This document shows positions 14,569 through 23,495 of a DNA stretch of 37,593 nucleotides, in pieces (position 1 is the first letter of the stretch; each line of letters opens with the position of its first letter). This DNA comes from an uncultured Maricaulis sp. GTDB taxonomy: Bacteria; Pseudomonadota; Alphaproteobacteria; Caulobacterales; Maricaulaceae. The DNA lies in the NCBI RefSeq assembly GCF_905480005.1, contig NZ_CAJQOO010000132.1, positions 1-37,593 of the forward strand, in the 5' to 3' direction. Under the pieces are notes generated by a model. That model was given only the letters and a program-made list of their open reading frames with translations, searched no databases and was not told the origin of the DNA. A program made the position numbers and the translations under genes.

Positions 14569-17376
14569 ATGAAGACCACCATCGCCATGCTCAGCACGGC
14601 TTCCGTGCTTGCACTCGCGGTCGCCGGCGCCGCCCAGGCCGGCACGATCGCCGGTCGCGTCACCGATGCGTCCGAGACCGTCGGTCTCGAAGGCGCCACG
14701 GTTCGCATCCTTGAAACCGGCCAGACCGCCACGGTCGGCGCCGACGGTACTTTCCGCGTCACCGGCCTCGCCGCCGGCGAATACACGCTGCGTGTCAGCT
14801 ATGTCGGCGCCGATGCGCGTGAAGTCAGCGTCAATCTGGCGACCGTGACCGACACCGTGTCTCCGACCATCACGCTGGGTGATGATGTCGATTATGTCGA
14901 CAATATCCTGGTGATGGGTCAGCGCGGTGCGCTGAACTCCGCCCTCTCCCGTCAACGCGCCAATGACGGCAATATCGCCGTCCTCTCCTCGGACGCGATC
15001 GGCCAGTTCCCGGACGAGAATGTCGCCGAAGCCGCCCGTCGCGCGGTCGGTGTGAACGTCCTCAACGACCAGGGCGAGGGACGCTTCGTCTCGATCCGCG
15101 GTCTGGATCCGAACCTGGTCTCGACCTCGATCAATGGCGTGCGCCTGACCTCGCCGGAATCGGAAGACCGGCAGGTCGGCCTCGACGTGATCGACGCCGA
15201 TGTCCTGTCCTCGGTTGTCATCAACAAGTCGCTCCTGCCGAACATGGATGGCGATAGTGTCGGCGGCAATATCGAGATCGAGACCACGTCCGGCCTCGAT
15301 GTCGACCAGCTCTATGTGCGCGCCCGGGTCGCTTCGCTCTATTCCGATCTCGAGCAGGAATACGGCTATCGCGGCTCGATCAATTTCGCCAACAACTTCA
15401 TGGATGGCCGCCTCGGCGTGGCCGGCTCGCTTTCGCACCAGGAACGCGTCTTCGGCTCGGAGAGTTTCGAGGTTGATGGCGGCTGGGACATCGATGAGAG
15501 CGTGCCCTTCCCGAATGAAGTCGAGATGCGCAACTACCAGGTCACGCGGGAGCGCACGACTGCGGTCCTGAACCTGGACTATCGCGTCAATAACGACCTC
15601 ACATTCTATGCCCGCACGACCTGGTCAGACTTCTCGGACCAGGAGATCCGCAACCGGGTCGAGATCAAGTATGAGGATGCGGAGTATGACGACGCTGCCT
15701 CCTCGGGCAATCTCGCGGTCTTCACGGCCAATGAGATGGAAATCGACCGCGATGTGAAGGACCGGCTGGAAACCCAGATGATCTTCGCGTCGGATTTCGG
15801 TGGCGAGTGGATCAATGGCGGTACCAGCGTCGACTGGTCGCTCTCCTACGTCTACGCCGAGGAAGCCGAGCCGAACCGGCTCGACGTCGATTTCAGCTAT
15901 GAATTCGAGGATGGCGAAACCTTCGGGATTGATGTCTCCGACCCGATGCGCCCGCAACTCACCTTCGCCGGCGGCACGACGACGGACCGCGTGTTCGATA
16001 GCTCGCTGTACGAAAACCAGGGCTATGAGCTGACCAATGGCCTGTCGCAGGACCGCGAATACACGGCGACCCTGAATATCCGTCACGATACCGAGCTGGG
16101 CGGCCTGCCGAGCTACATCCAGTACGGCGTCCGGGCCCGCACACGTGACAAGAAGTATGCGCTGGACTTCGATGTCTTTGATGACACCAGCCTCCTGCTC
16201 TCGGACGTCGCCCGCACGGTCGCTTACGACCAGGGCCCGATCGGCCCGGTTCCGAACCCGACCAGCGTTCGCGACTACTTCTTCGCCAATCTGGGCAGCC
16301 TCGACTATGTCTCGGTCGACAGCGACATCGACAGCTTCGGCGCCTCCTATCGCGTCGAGGAAGACGTTGTGGCCGGCTATCTCATGGGCTCGGTCGAGAA
16401 CGGCCCGCTGCGCGTCGTCGGCGGTGTCCGCGTCGAGCAGACCGACATGGCGGCACGCGGTTATGAGACCTTCCTCGCCGAGGAAGACGCCACCGTTGGC
16501 GGGGTCGTGCTGACCGAGGACACGGTTTTCGTGACGCCGACCAGCGCCAGCGACGACTATACCGACGTCCTGCCCTCCATCCTGGCCCGCTATGAACTGA
16601 CCGAGAATGTCATCGTCCGCGGCGCCTATTTCGCCTCGATCCAGCGCCCCAATCCGGGCCAGTTCGCCCCACGCATCCTGGTCGAACAGAATGATGATGA
16701 CGAGGTTGAGGGCGAGTTCGGCAATCCGGACCTCGAGCGTCTGGAAGCCGACAATTTCGACGTCTCCATCGAGTGGTATCCGAACAATGATGCGGTCGTG
16801 TATCTCGGCTACTTCTTCAAGGATCTGGAGAATGTCATCGGCGGTGTCGGTTATGAGGACATCACGCTGAACGGCCGCTTCTTCGACGAGGCCTCCTCCT
16901 TCATCAACCTGCCGCAGGCCGAAGTGTCCGGTATCGAGTTCAACTACCAGCAGGCGCTCGACTTCCTGCCGGTCGAGGGCTTTATCGGTGGTTTCAACTT
17001 CACCGCCTCCGACAGTGAAGCCACGCTGGCTGACGGCCGCATCATCCCGCTGCCGCGCCAGTCCGACACGGTCTGGAATGCGGTCCTGGGCTATGACAAT
17101 GGTCCCTGGGATCTGCGCGCTGTTGTCTCCACCCGGTCGGAATATCTCGACGAGATCCGCGGCGGGGCGGACGAGGACCGCTGGGTGCTCGAACACTCCC
17201 AGCTCGACCTCTCGGCCAAGTATGAGTTCAATGATTTCCTGCAGGTCTTCGGTGATCTGAAGAATGTCACCGACGAGCCCTATCAGGCGGTCACCCGCCC
17301 CGACGGGGTCGACCGGGTCGAACAGCTTGAGGAATACGGCTGGTCTGCCGTCTTCGGTGTCCGCTTCACCTACTAG
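14569..17376 (+). CDS. TonB-dependent receptor, Xanthomonas/Caulobacter type
   Basis: A 935-residue outer-membrane active transporter. After the signal peptide (ending AQA-G) come a carboxypeptidase-regulatory-like Ig domain (GTIAGRVTDASETVGLEGATV to YVGAD), a plug with IGQFPDENVAEAARRAVGVN, FVSIRGLDPNLVSTSINGVRL and DGDSVGGNIEIET, then a 22-strand-type barrel ending in an aromatic residue (GVRFTY). This pattern fits the TIGR01782-like family, which imports sugars and other large ligands rather than only iron. The ATG at 14569 has an AGGGGG site at 14556-14562. It is divergent from a phytase, so phytate or its breakdown products are the likely ligand (inference). A strong terminator follows. 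Confidence 0.93.
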   Translation: MKTTIAMLSTASVLALAVAGAAQAGTIAGRVTDASETVGLEGATVRILETGQTATVGADGTFRVTGLAAGEYTLRVSYVGADAREVSVNLATVTDTVSPTITLGDDVDYVDNILVMGQRGALNSALSRQRANDGNIAVLSSDAIGQFPDENVAEAARRAVGVNVLNDQGEGRFVSIRGLDPNLVSTSINGVRLTSPESEDRQVGLDVIDADVLSSVVINKSLLPNMDGDSVGGNIEIETTSGLDVDQLYVRARVASLYSDLEQEYGYRGSINFANNFMDGRLGVAGSLSHQERVFGSESFEVDGGWDIDESVPFPNEVEMRNYQVTRERTTAVLNLDYRVNNDLTFYARTTWSDFSDQEIRNRVEIKYEDAEYDDAASSGNLAVFTANEMEIDRDVKDRLETQMIFASDFGGEWINGGTSVDWSLSYVYAEEAEPNRLDVDFSYEFEDGETFGIDVSDPMRPQLTFAGGTTTDRVFDSSLYENQGYELTNGLSQDREYTATLNIRHDTELGGLPSYIQYGVRARTRDKKYALDFDVFDDTSLLLSDVARTVAYDQGPIGPVPNPTSVRDYFFANLGSLDYVSVDSDIDSFGASYRVEEDVVAGYLMGSVENGPLRVVGGVRVEQTDMAARGYETFLAEEDATVGGVVLTEDTVFVTPTSASDDYTDVLPSILARYELTENVIVRGAYFASIQRPNPGQFAPRILVEQNDDDEVEGEFGNPDLERLEADNFDVSIEWYPNNDAVVYLGYFFKDLENVIGGVGYEDITLNGRFFDEASSFINLPQAEVSGIEFNYQQALDFLPVEGFIGGFNFTASDSEATLADGRIIPLPRQSDTVWNAVLGYDNGPWDLRAVVSTRSEYLDEIRGGADEDRWVLEHSQLDLSAKYEFNDFLQVFGDLKNVTDEPYQAVTRPDGVDRVEQLEEYGWSAVFGVRFTY

Positions 17377-17403
17377 GACGCTGACAGACACACCACGAAG
17401 AAC

Positions 17404-17436
17404 ACGCCCCGGACCGCAAGGCCCGGGGCGTTTTTT
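17404..17436 (+). terminator. Rho-independent terminator after the TonB-dependent receptor
   Basis: A 9-bp stem (ACGCCCCGG at 17404-17412 with 17423-17431), then a mismatch, two more pairs and a GCAA tetraloop, followed by a run of T to about 17436. It lies 27 bases after the receptor stop. Confidence 0.92.
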
Positions 17437-17584
17437 CTGGCTCCGGACAGATGCAGCCTGCGCGTGACACACAAGCATCGCCATCCTGTCATCGAAGCGT
17501 CGTGCCCGGACAATAAAAGGGCGCCAACCCGATCCTCCCGGAACGGGATTGCTGCTCGATTATCCCTCCGAGATGCAAACAACT
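17437..17584. other. Intergenic stretch without recognisable features
   Basis: Between the receptor terminator and the next hairpin I see no gene with a credible start or motif. A 5-bp inverted repeat TCCCG-GAA-CGGGA (17536-17548) is the only small structure. Confidence 0.5.
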
Positions 17585-17612
17585 GGGCCGCCCCGAGACA
17601 TCGGGGCGGCCC
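17585..17612 (-). terminator. Strong hairpin, probable terminator of the tlpA-like gene
   Basis: A perfect 12-bp stem (17585-17596 with 17601-17612) with loop GACA. On the minus strand it is followed by AGTTGTTTG, on the plus strand by GTTTCTTG; both tails are only moderately T-rich. It lies 55 bases beyond the stop of the thioredoxin-like gene, and it may also act on readthrough from the receptor. Confidence 0.6.
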
Positions 17613-17616
17613 GTTT

Positions 17617-17661
17617 CTTGTCGATCCCGGTCTTGTCGATCCCGGGCTTGTCGATCCCGGC
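17617..17661. repeat. Three tandem copies of a 15-bp unit
   Basis: CTTGTCGATCCCGG plus one variable base (T, G, C) occurs three times without interruption at 17617, 17632 and 17647. It lies directly after the stop of the thioredoxin-like gene (minus strand) and next to the 12-bp hairpin. It has too few copies and no spacers for a CRISPR. Confidence 0.95.
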
Positions 17662-17666
17662 CGCGC

Positions 17667-18254
17667 TTACACGTCGCGGCGGATCGCCGCGCGGATCAGG
17701 GCATAGGCGTCTTCGCTATTCCATTCCGCCGGCGCCGGTACGCGGCCAATTTCACGACCCTGGCCATCATACAGAATGGACATGGGCAGGCCGATCGCGC
17801 GGACCTGGCTCGGGCTGGAAAAAGTCCCGTCATGGATGAGCGGCAGATTATCGAGCGCCATCCGGCTCAGGAATTCGCGCGCATCCTCGATCGACCGGTC
17901 CAGCGTCACCGTGACGACCTGGAAGTCATCGCCGCCCAGCTCGGACTGAAGGTCGGACAGGGCCGGCATTTCCTCGACACAGGGCCCACACCAGGTCGCC
18001 CAGTAGTTCACGAGGATCACCTGGCCGCGATAATCGGACAGTCGCACCTCGGCACCATCGCCATCAATATAGGCGAGATTGGGCTGGGCGGGCGCATCAT
18101 CAAGGGTGACGAAGGCGCGCATCTCGCCATGGGCATAGCTGTCCAGCGGGCCCGTTTCGCCACGATTTGTGCCGGAAACAAGGGAAACCCAGACAAATCC
18201 CACCACCAGTATTGCGGCCATGCCAAAAATGGCTATTCCAAGCGGTGTCTTCAT
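17667..18254 (-). CDS. TlpA-like thiol-disulfide oxidoreductase
   Basis: A 195-residue thioredoxin-fold protein with an N-terminal membrane anchor ([20 protein letters not shown]) and the active site WATWCGPC (Cys89, Cys92) facing the periplasm. A cis-proline follows in [10 protein letters not shown]. Members of this group reduce disulfides for cytochrome c maturation or copper-site assembly. I chose the ATG at 18254 because the anchor begins there and a GAGGACGAG site precedes it; a longer frame to 18440 runs antisense into argH. It is divergent from argH with only 27 bases between start codons, a common arrangement in alphaproteobacteria. Confidence 0.92.
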   Translation of the reverse strand: MKTPLGIAIFGMAAILVVGFVWVSLVSGTNRGETGPLDSYAHGEMRAFVTLDDAPAQPNLAYIDGDGAEVRLSDYRGQVILVNYWATWCGPCVEEMPALSDLQSELGGDDFQVVTVTLDRSIEDAREFLSRMALDNLPLIHDGTFSSPSQVRAIGLPMSILYDGQGREIGRVPAPAEWNSEDAYALIRAAIRRDV

Positions 18255-18281
18255 GTTCTCGTCCTCGCCATCAGGTTCACC

Positions 18282-19691
18282 ATGCCAAAAAACTCCAAGC
18301 CGCAATCCAGTTCCAGCGCCATGTGGGGCGGCCGGTTCTCGGCCGGGCCCTCCGCGGTCATGGAAGCCATCAACGCGTCGATCGATGTCGACAAGCGCAT
18401 GGCGGATCAGGATATTGACGGTTCCCTGGCCCACAGCCAAATGTTGGCCGCAACGGGTGTGATTTCAAGCGAGGATGCTGCATCGATCCAGCGCGGACTG
18501 GAGCAGGTCCGTTCCGAGATCCATGCCGGCGACTTTCCGTGGTCGGCCGCACTGGAAGATGTGCACATGAATGTCGAGGCCCGGCTCAAGGAAATCATCG
18601 GCGAGCCAGCCGGCCGACTGCACACGGCGCGCTCGCGCAATGACCAGGTCGCAACCGACTTTCGCCTCTGGCTGCGCGATGCCTGCGACCGGGTCGATGC
18701 CATGCTCGCCGCCTATCAGACAGCCCTTGTCAAACAGGCCGAGATTCATGCCGACCAGGTCATGCCGGGCTTCACCCATTTGCAGACCGCCCAACCGGTC
18801 TCCCTTGGTCACCATTTGCTCAGTTATGTCGAGGTCGCCCAGCGCGATCGCGGCCGCTTTGCCGATGCCCGCAAACGCCTGAATGAAAGCCCGCTGGGCT
18901 GCGCCGCGCTGGCCGGCACCGCCTTTCCCATCGATCGCGACATGACCGCCACGGCGCTCGGCTTTGATCGACCCATGGCCAATTCGCTCGACGGTGTCGC
19001 CGCCCGCGACTTTGCGCTGGAAGTGCTCTCGGCAGCGTCGATCTGCGCCGTGAACCTGTCGCGCCTTGCCGAGGAGATCGTCCTCTGGTGCACGCGCCGT
19101 TTCGGCTTTGCCACCCTGTCCGACGCCTGGTCGACCGGCTCGTCCATCATGCCGCAAAAGCGCAATCCCGACGCCGCCGAACTGGTGCGCGCCAAGCCGG
19201 GCCGCATCATCGGCTCGCTGACCGGCCTGCTGACTGTCGTGAAAGGCCTGCCTCTGGCCTATTCCAAGGACTTGCAGGAGGATAAGGCACCGGTCTTCCA
19301 GGCCATTGATGATCTCGAACTGGCCCTCCTTTCCATGGCGGGCATGGCGAGCGATCTGACCTTCTTCCCCGACGCGCTCGAGGAAGCTGCAGGCGAAGCC
19401 TATTCCGATGCCACCGACCTGGCCGATTATGTCGTCCGGGAACTGGGCAAGCCCTTCCGCGACGCTCACCACATCTCCGGCTCGATCGTCAAACTGGCCG
19501 AGGCACGCGGTGTGCCGCTGGCCGACCTTCCGCTGGCCGATATGCAATCGGTCGAGCCGGCTATCGACGACAGCGTGTTTTCCGTGTTGAGTGCTCGGGC
19601 TTCGATGTCGAGCCGTACAAGCTTCGGCGGCACCTCGCCGGTGCGGGTGCGCGAACAGGTGGCGGTCTGGAAGGACCGTCTGGGTTGTTGA
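18282..19691 (+). CDS. argH: Argininosuccinate lyase
   Basis: A 469-residue cytoplasmic enzyme that splits argininosuccinate into arginine and fumarate, the last step of arginine synthesis. It shows [21 protein letters not shown] near the start, [34 protein letters not shown], and the mobile catalytic loop [15 protein letters not shown] (about residues 286-300). Length and motifs match a functional enzyme. The ATG at 18282 is chosen because the family sequence begins there. The promoter must lie inside or overlap the first codons of the divergent thioredoxin gene, since only 27 bases separate them. A small lipoprotein gene follows after 10 bases. Confidence 0.96.
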   Translation: MPKNSKPQSSSSAMWGGRFSAGPSAVMEAINASIDVDKRMADQDIDGSLAHSQMLAATGVISSEDAASIQRGLEQVRSEIHAGDFPWSAALEDVHMNVEARLKEIIGEPAGRLHTARSRNDQVATDFRLWLRDACDRVDAMLAAYQTALVKQAEIHADQVMPGFTHLQTAQPVSLGHHLLSYVEVAQRDRGRFADARKRLNESPLGCAALAGTAFPIDRDMTATALGFDRPMANSLDGVAARDFALEVLSAASICAVNLSRLAEEIVLWCTRRFGFATLSDAWSTGSSIMPQKRNPDAAELVRAKPGRIIGSLTGLLTVVKGLPLAYSKDLQEDKAPVFQAIDDLELALLSMAGMASDLTFFPDALEEAAGEAYSDATDLADYVVRELGKPFRDAHHISGSIVKLAEARGVPLADLPLADMQSVEPAIDDSVFSVLSARASMSSRTSFGGTSPVRVREQVAVWKDRLGC

Positions 19692-19701
19692 GGAAATCAC
19701 G

Positions 19702-19839
19702 ATGAAACGCCTGACCAGTCTTACCCTCATTGTCCTCAGCGCCCTCGCTGTCACAGCTTGCGGCCTGCGTGGCAATCTCGACCGCCCCGACCCACTCTGG
19801 GGTGAGCCGCCAGCGGCGGAAGACGACGCCGACGAATAG
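19702..19839 (+). CDS. lptM: Small lipoprotein, LptM (YifL) type
   Basis: A 45-residue lipoprotein with signal peptide and lipobox LTAC-like VTACG (Cys at about residue 19), followed by GLRGNLDRPDPLWGEPP. The CGLxGxLxxP pattern marks the LptM/YifL family, which in E. coli helps the LptD/E lipopolysaccharide translocon mature. A GAGGAAATCAC site precedes the ATG. It lies 10 bases after argH; in many alphaproteobacteria the same small gene sits between argH and lysA. The acidic tail (AAEDDADE) is typical. Confidence 0.85.
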   Translation: MKRLTSLTLIVLSALAVTACGLRGNLDRPDPLWGEPPAAEDDADE

Positions 19840-19922
19840 GTTGGCAGCGCGCTGATCGGGCTCACCAAAGTGTAATGCATCGGGGCCTCGTTATTCCGGT
19901 GCGGCGTGATAGTTTTCAGCCC

Positions 19923-22472
19923 ATGCGTCGTACGTCCTTGATCCTCGCCTGGCTCGCGCTCGTTTGGGAGCGCTCGGTTTCGGTTATCTGGCCGGGCCTG
20001 GCCTGGGTGTCGGTTTTTCTCATCCTCTCGCTGCTGGGCCTGTGGGACAGTGTCGGCGACCCCTGGCGCGCGGCTTATGCGCTGGTCTCGCTCGCGCTTG
20101 CGATCTGGCTGACCCGACCGGGATTGCGGCGCTTCGCCTGGCCCAATGACGACGAGACCGCACGCCGCGTCGAGGATGATTCCGGGATCACCGCCCGCCC
20201 CCATGAAGCCCTGACCGACCGGCCGAGTGATCGCGATCCGGTTGCCCAGCGCGTCTGGGACGAACACCAGAGCCGCATGGCGGCCCGCCTGAAAACTGCC
20301 CGTGCCCGCCGTCCGCAAGCCGCCTGGGCCCGGCATGACAGCTTTGCCGTGCGCGGCATGCTCGCCCTTGGCATCCTGGTCAGCTGGATGGTGGCTGGCC
20401 CGACCGCCCGCGACCGGGTTGGCGAGGCCTTTTCCCTGACCCCGATCATTGCCGGTGGTGACACCCTCTCCATTGATGCCTGGATCGACCCGCCGGCCTA
20501 TACAGGGCGTGCGCCGATTTTCCTGGCCGCTGACAGCCGCGATGCCGTTGTCCCGGAAGGCTCGACCTTTGTTGCCCGCATCGCCGGCTCGCGCCGCCAG
20601 CCCCGCCTGACCCTGCGTGATGGCGAAGGACGCCAGCGCAATGACGGCAATGAGATTGGCGACAGCGTCTGGGAGATTCGCCAGCCGGTCGATCGCGACG
20701 CCACGCTGCGCCTGGCGGCCCCTGGCACTCGCGAGACCTGGACCCTCACCGTCACCCCCGACACGCCGCCACGCGTTCGCCTGACTGCGGTTCCCGACTC
20801 CACCGCCGCGGGCGAACTGGACCTCGATTTCACCGTCACCGATGATTATGGCGCGGTCGGCTATGCGCTGGAGCTGCGTCCTGAAGACAGCGATGACGCG
20901 TGGGAAGTCCTGCCGATCGAAACCAGCGCAGTGACGCCGGGCAGTGAAGACGATGCCCTGGCCACCTTGCTGGAAACCGCGCGGCATCCGCTGGCCGGAA
21001 GCCGGGTCGATATCCGCCTTGTGGCAACCGATGCAGCCGGGAATACCGGTCGCTCTCCGGAATTGGGCATCACCCTGCCTGCCCGCGTCTTCCTCGACTC
21101 GCTGGCCCGCGCCGTTGCCGAACAACGCCGCGATGTGATGGCGTCAAACCAGCCCTATGATCCGCTGGAAGAACCGCCGGTCATGTATGCCGAAGATGTT
21201 CCCCAGGGCCCGGCCTACTTCACCGAGAATCCGGCCCGTCGCATCGAGCGGGCCCCGGACGGCCTGCAACAGGTTGCCCGCAGTCTCGCCGCCATCTCGG
21301 ATGCCCCGGAATATTTCTTCGAGGATCCGATAGTCTATCTCGGCCTGCGCGAAGCCCTGCACCGTTTGCGCCGCCAGCGAGACCAGGATGCACTGGGCGA
21401 TCTGGAAGGCGATCTCTGGCAGATCGCCCTGCGAGCCGAGCTCGGCTCCCTCGCCGATGCCGAAGCGGCCCTGCGCGCCGCCGAGCGGGCGCTGATGGAA
21501 GCCATGGCCCGCGGCGCCGACGAAACCGAACTGGCCGCCCTGTTCGAGGCCTATGAGGAGGCCATGCAGAACTTCATGGCGGCGATGGCCCGCGAAGCGG
21601 CCGAGGAAGGCAATTTCGCCGAGGGTGAACAAGGCCCGAGCCTCAATGGTGAAGGCTTGCAGGAAATGCTCGATGCGCTGCGTGACGCGGCCGAGCTGGG
21701 CAATACCGCCGATGCCCGCCAGGCGCTCGCCGCCCTGTCGGAAATGCTCCGCAACATGCAGATGCAACTCGGTCAGGGCGAGGGCGAAGGCCAGCAGGAC
21801 GATCCCATCTCCGAAGCCATTGCCCGCGCCCTCGAGGAGCTCGGTGAAGTCATCGGTGAGCAGCGCAATCTTCAGGACCAGACGTTCGGCCTGTCCGAGC
21901 AGGAAGGTGGCGGCCAGCCGCAATCCGGCAATTCGTCGGGCCAGCAACAACAGGGTCAGCAATCAGGTGAAGGTCCGCAGACCCTCGCCGAGAACCAGAG
22001 CGGTGGTGGCCAAAGCGCCCAGGCCCTCGCCGACGCCCAGGGGCAACTCGCCCAGCGCTTCTCGGAATCCGCTGACGCGCTTCCCGGTCAGGGCGAAGAC
22101 GCGCTTGGAGGCGCCGGCGAGGCCATGCGCCAGGCTGAGGAAGCCTTGCGCAATGGCGATACCGAAGGCGCCCTGGCGGCTCAGGAACAAGCGCTGGCAG
22201 ACTTGCGCTCCGGCGCCGAGGAACTGGCCCGCGAACTGCTCGACCGCATGCAGGAAAATGGTGGCCAGCAGGCCGAGGGCGAAGACAATCGCGATCCGCT
22301 CGGTCGTCCCGCGGAAGGCGCCTTTGCCGACGGGGCCGGTGTTGAAGTCCCCGACGAGATGAGCCGTGCCCGCGCCCGCGACATTCTCGAGGAATTGCGC
22401 CGCCGGGCCGCCGAAGCCGGCCGTCCCCAGGAAGAGCTCGACTATATCCAGCGCCTGCTCGACCGGTTCTGA
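19923..22472 (+). CDS. DUF4175 (TIGR02302-type) membrane protein
   Basis: An 849-residue alphaproteobacterial protein of unknown function. Two membrane helices lie near the N-terminus (VIWPGLAWVSVFLILSLLGLW and YALVSLALAIWL) and a third around MLALGILVSWMVAG. A periplasmic beta-rich part follows (PPAYTGRAPIFLA, TVTPDTPPRVRLT, DFTVTDDYGAVGYALEL), then long helices and a Gln/Gly/Ser-rich, low-complexity segment (encoded at about 21770-22060), ending in MSRARARDILEELRRRAAEAGRPQEELDYIQRLLDRF, a conserved family tail. I chose the ATG at 19923; an upstream ATG at 19875 adds 16 residues. It normally follows lysA, which is absent here. Confidence 0.88.
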   Translation: MRRTSLILAWLALVWERSVSVIWPGLAWVSVFLILSLLGLWDSVGDPWRAAYALVSLALAIWLTRPGLRRFAWPNDDETARRVEDDSGITARPHEALTDRPSDRDPVAQRVWDEHQSRMAARLKTARARRPQAAWARHDSFAVRGMLALGILVSWMVAGPTARDRVGEAFSLTPIIAGGDTLSIDAWIDPPAYTGRAPIFLAADSRDAVVPEGSTFVARIAGSRRQPRLTLRDGEGRQRNDGNEIGDSVWEIRQPVDRDATLRLAAPGTRETWTLTVTPDTPPRVRLTAVPDSTAAGELDLDFTVTDDYGAVGYALELRPEDSDDAWEVLPIETSAVTPGSEDDALATLLETARHPLAGSRVDIRLVATDAAGNTGRSPELGITLPARVFLDSLARAVAEQRRDVMASNQPYDPLEEPPVMYAEDVPQGPAYFTENPARRIERAPDGLQQVARSLAAISDAPEYFFEDPIVYLGLREALHRLRRQRDQDALGDLEGDLWQIALRAELGSLADAEAALRAAERALMEAMARGADETELAALFEAYEEAMQNFMAAMAREAAEEGNFAEGEQGPSLNGEGLQEMLDALRDAAELGNTADARQALAALSEMLRNMQMQLGQGEGEGQQDDPISEAIARALEELGEVIGEQRNLQDQTFGLSEQEGGGQPQSGNSSGQQQQGQQSGEGPQTLAENQSGGGQSAQALADAQGQLAQRFSESADALPGQGEDALGGAGEAMRQAEEALRNGDTEGALAAQEQALADLRSGAEELARELLDRMQENGGQQAEGEDNRDPLGRPAEGAFADGAGVEVPDEMSRARARDILEELRRRAAEAGRPQEELDYIQRLLDRF

Positions 22473-22499
22473 AGCCAGACTTGGCCAACATCACGACGT

Positions 22500-22530
22500 G
22501 AAAAAGAACGGCCCGTTATTGCGGGTCGCC
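22500..22530 (-). terminator. Weak terminator for the zinc-ribbon gene
   Basis: On the minus strand, CCCG-CAATAA-CGGG with a mismatch and two further pairs is followed by TTCTTTTTC. It lies 29-58 bases beyond the zinc-ribbon gene stop. The stem is short, so efficiency is doubtful. Confidence 0.45.
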
Positions 22531-22558
22531 CTCTTGTCAGTCAGTCACAATAGAGGCG

Positions 22559-23443
22559 TCAGTGTTGCCCGGCTTCGACCGGGTCAGCGGCCGCATGCTG
22601 GTCTGTCGGCGCGTGATCGGCGACGGCAGCGGCCGGGTCTTCACCGGCGTGACCATTATCGCCATGACCGGCATCGGCATGCCCGGCATCGGCATCACCG
22701 GCATCGGCCTCTTGTCCGGCGGGATGATCGCTTTCCGGCGCATTGCCATGAGCCGGCGTCTCCATCAGGACCACTTCAACCTCGACCGCTTCCGGCGGCG
22801 GGTCGGACACGACTGTCCGGAATTCCTGACGATCGCCTGCGCCAAGATTGCCTGCCGGCATTGAAACCGTCCATTCCAGGACAGCCTCGCCGTTCTGGTC
22901 ACGCAAAATGGCCCGCAAGCCCGGTATGGCGCGGGAGCGACGGTCGAAATTATGGACATCCCCTTCGACGACCAGGAGCGGAACGCCATGGTCGATCTCG
23001 CGGGTGACATGAAGCTCCCCGACATCATAGCCCCAGGGATTCACCTTGGCGCCGACCGCGGCATAGGCCGAGGAGGCGCGCGGCCACATCGTCACGACAT
23101 CGACCCGGAAAATCCAGGCGCATACAAACAGGACGGCACAGGCCGCGACCAGACCGCCCCAGGCACCGCCGGCGGCAGCGGCGGACAAGGTCCGGCGTTT
23201 CTTTTCCTGTCGCTCGCGGAAGGCCGTGTGAACTTTCTTCTCGCCCTCGGCCTCTTCGACAGGCGCATCCGGCAGGACCGGCGGGGCCGGTTGCAGGCTG
23301 GGCAGATCGCTGGGATCCTCGACCTCGGCTGTCCAGACATGACCGCACGAAGCGCAGCGCACACGACGACCGTTCGTGCCAATCGCATTGGGATTGGCAC
23401 GGTAACGCGTGGTACATGACGGACAGCTGAGTACTATGCTCAT
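22559..23443 (-). CDS. MJ0042-type zinc-ribbon membrane protein (DUF3426-like)
   Basis: A 294-residue protein. The N-terminal zinc ribbon has ligands CPSC and CASC (CPSCTTRY, then VRCASCGHVW), about residues 8-35. A charged linker, one membrane helix (GGLVAACAVLFVCAWIF, about residues 95-112) and a periplasmic domain (WGYDVGELHVTREI, LLVVEGDVHNFDRRSRAIPGLRA) follow. The last 65 residues are His/Asp/Ala-rich with degenerate GHADAG repeats and eight histidines. The gene is divergent from ftsE, a stable arrangement in alphaproteobacteria. The N-terminal ribbon should face the cytoplasm and the His tail the periplasm. Function is not established. Confidence 0.88.
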   Translation of the reverse strand: MSIVLSCPSCTTRYRANPNAIGTNGRRVRCASCGHVWTAEVEDPSDLPSLQPAPPVLPDAPVEEAEGEKKVHTAFRERQEKKRRTLSAAAAGGAWGGLVAACAVLFVCAWIFRVDVVTMWPRASSAYAAVGAKVNPWGYDVGELHVTREIDHGVPLLVVEGDVHNFDRRSRAIPGLRAILRDQNGEAVLEWTVSMPAGNLGAGDRQEFRTVVSDPPPEAVEVEVVLMETPAHGNAPESDHPAGQEADAGDADAGHADAGHGDNGHAGEDPAAAVADHAPTDQHAAADPVEAGQH

Positions 23444-23495
23444 ATGAGTCGTCTACACATCTTCTTCGGCTCACCCGAACCCATGGAGGATTTCC

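Noticed and set aside
15625-17484. Minus-strand open frame (about 619 codons) inside the TonB-dependent receptor
   Set aside because: A shadow of a GC-rich gene: no start signal or family motif, and the receptor frame carries full domain structure.
17617-17661. 15-bp repeats as a CRISPR array
   Set aside because: Only three contiguous copies, no spacers, and no cas genes in the window.
18465-21125. Long minus-strand open frame (about 886 codons) antisense to argH and DUF4175
   Set aside because: It has no recognisable motifs and is rich in Arg, Gly and Gln, as expected for a shadow frame in GC-rich DNA. The plus-strand genes have clear family motifs.
23446-23450. GANTC (CcrM-type) methylation site GAGTC in the ftsE/zinc-ribbon intergenic region
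   Set aside because: GANTC is expected by chance about once per 300 bases at this composition, so one site in a short region is weak evidence of control.
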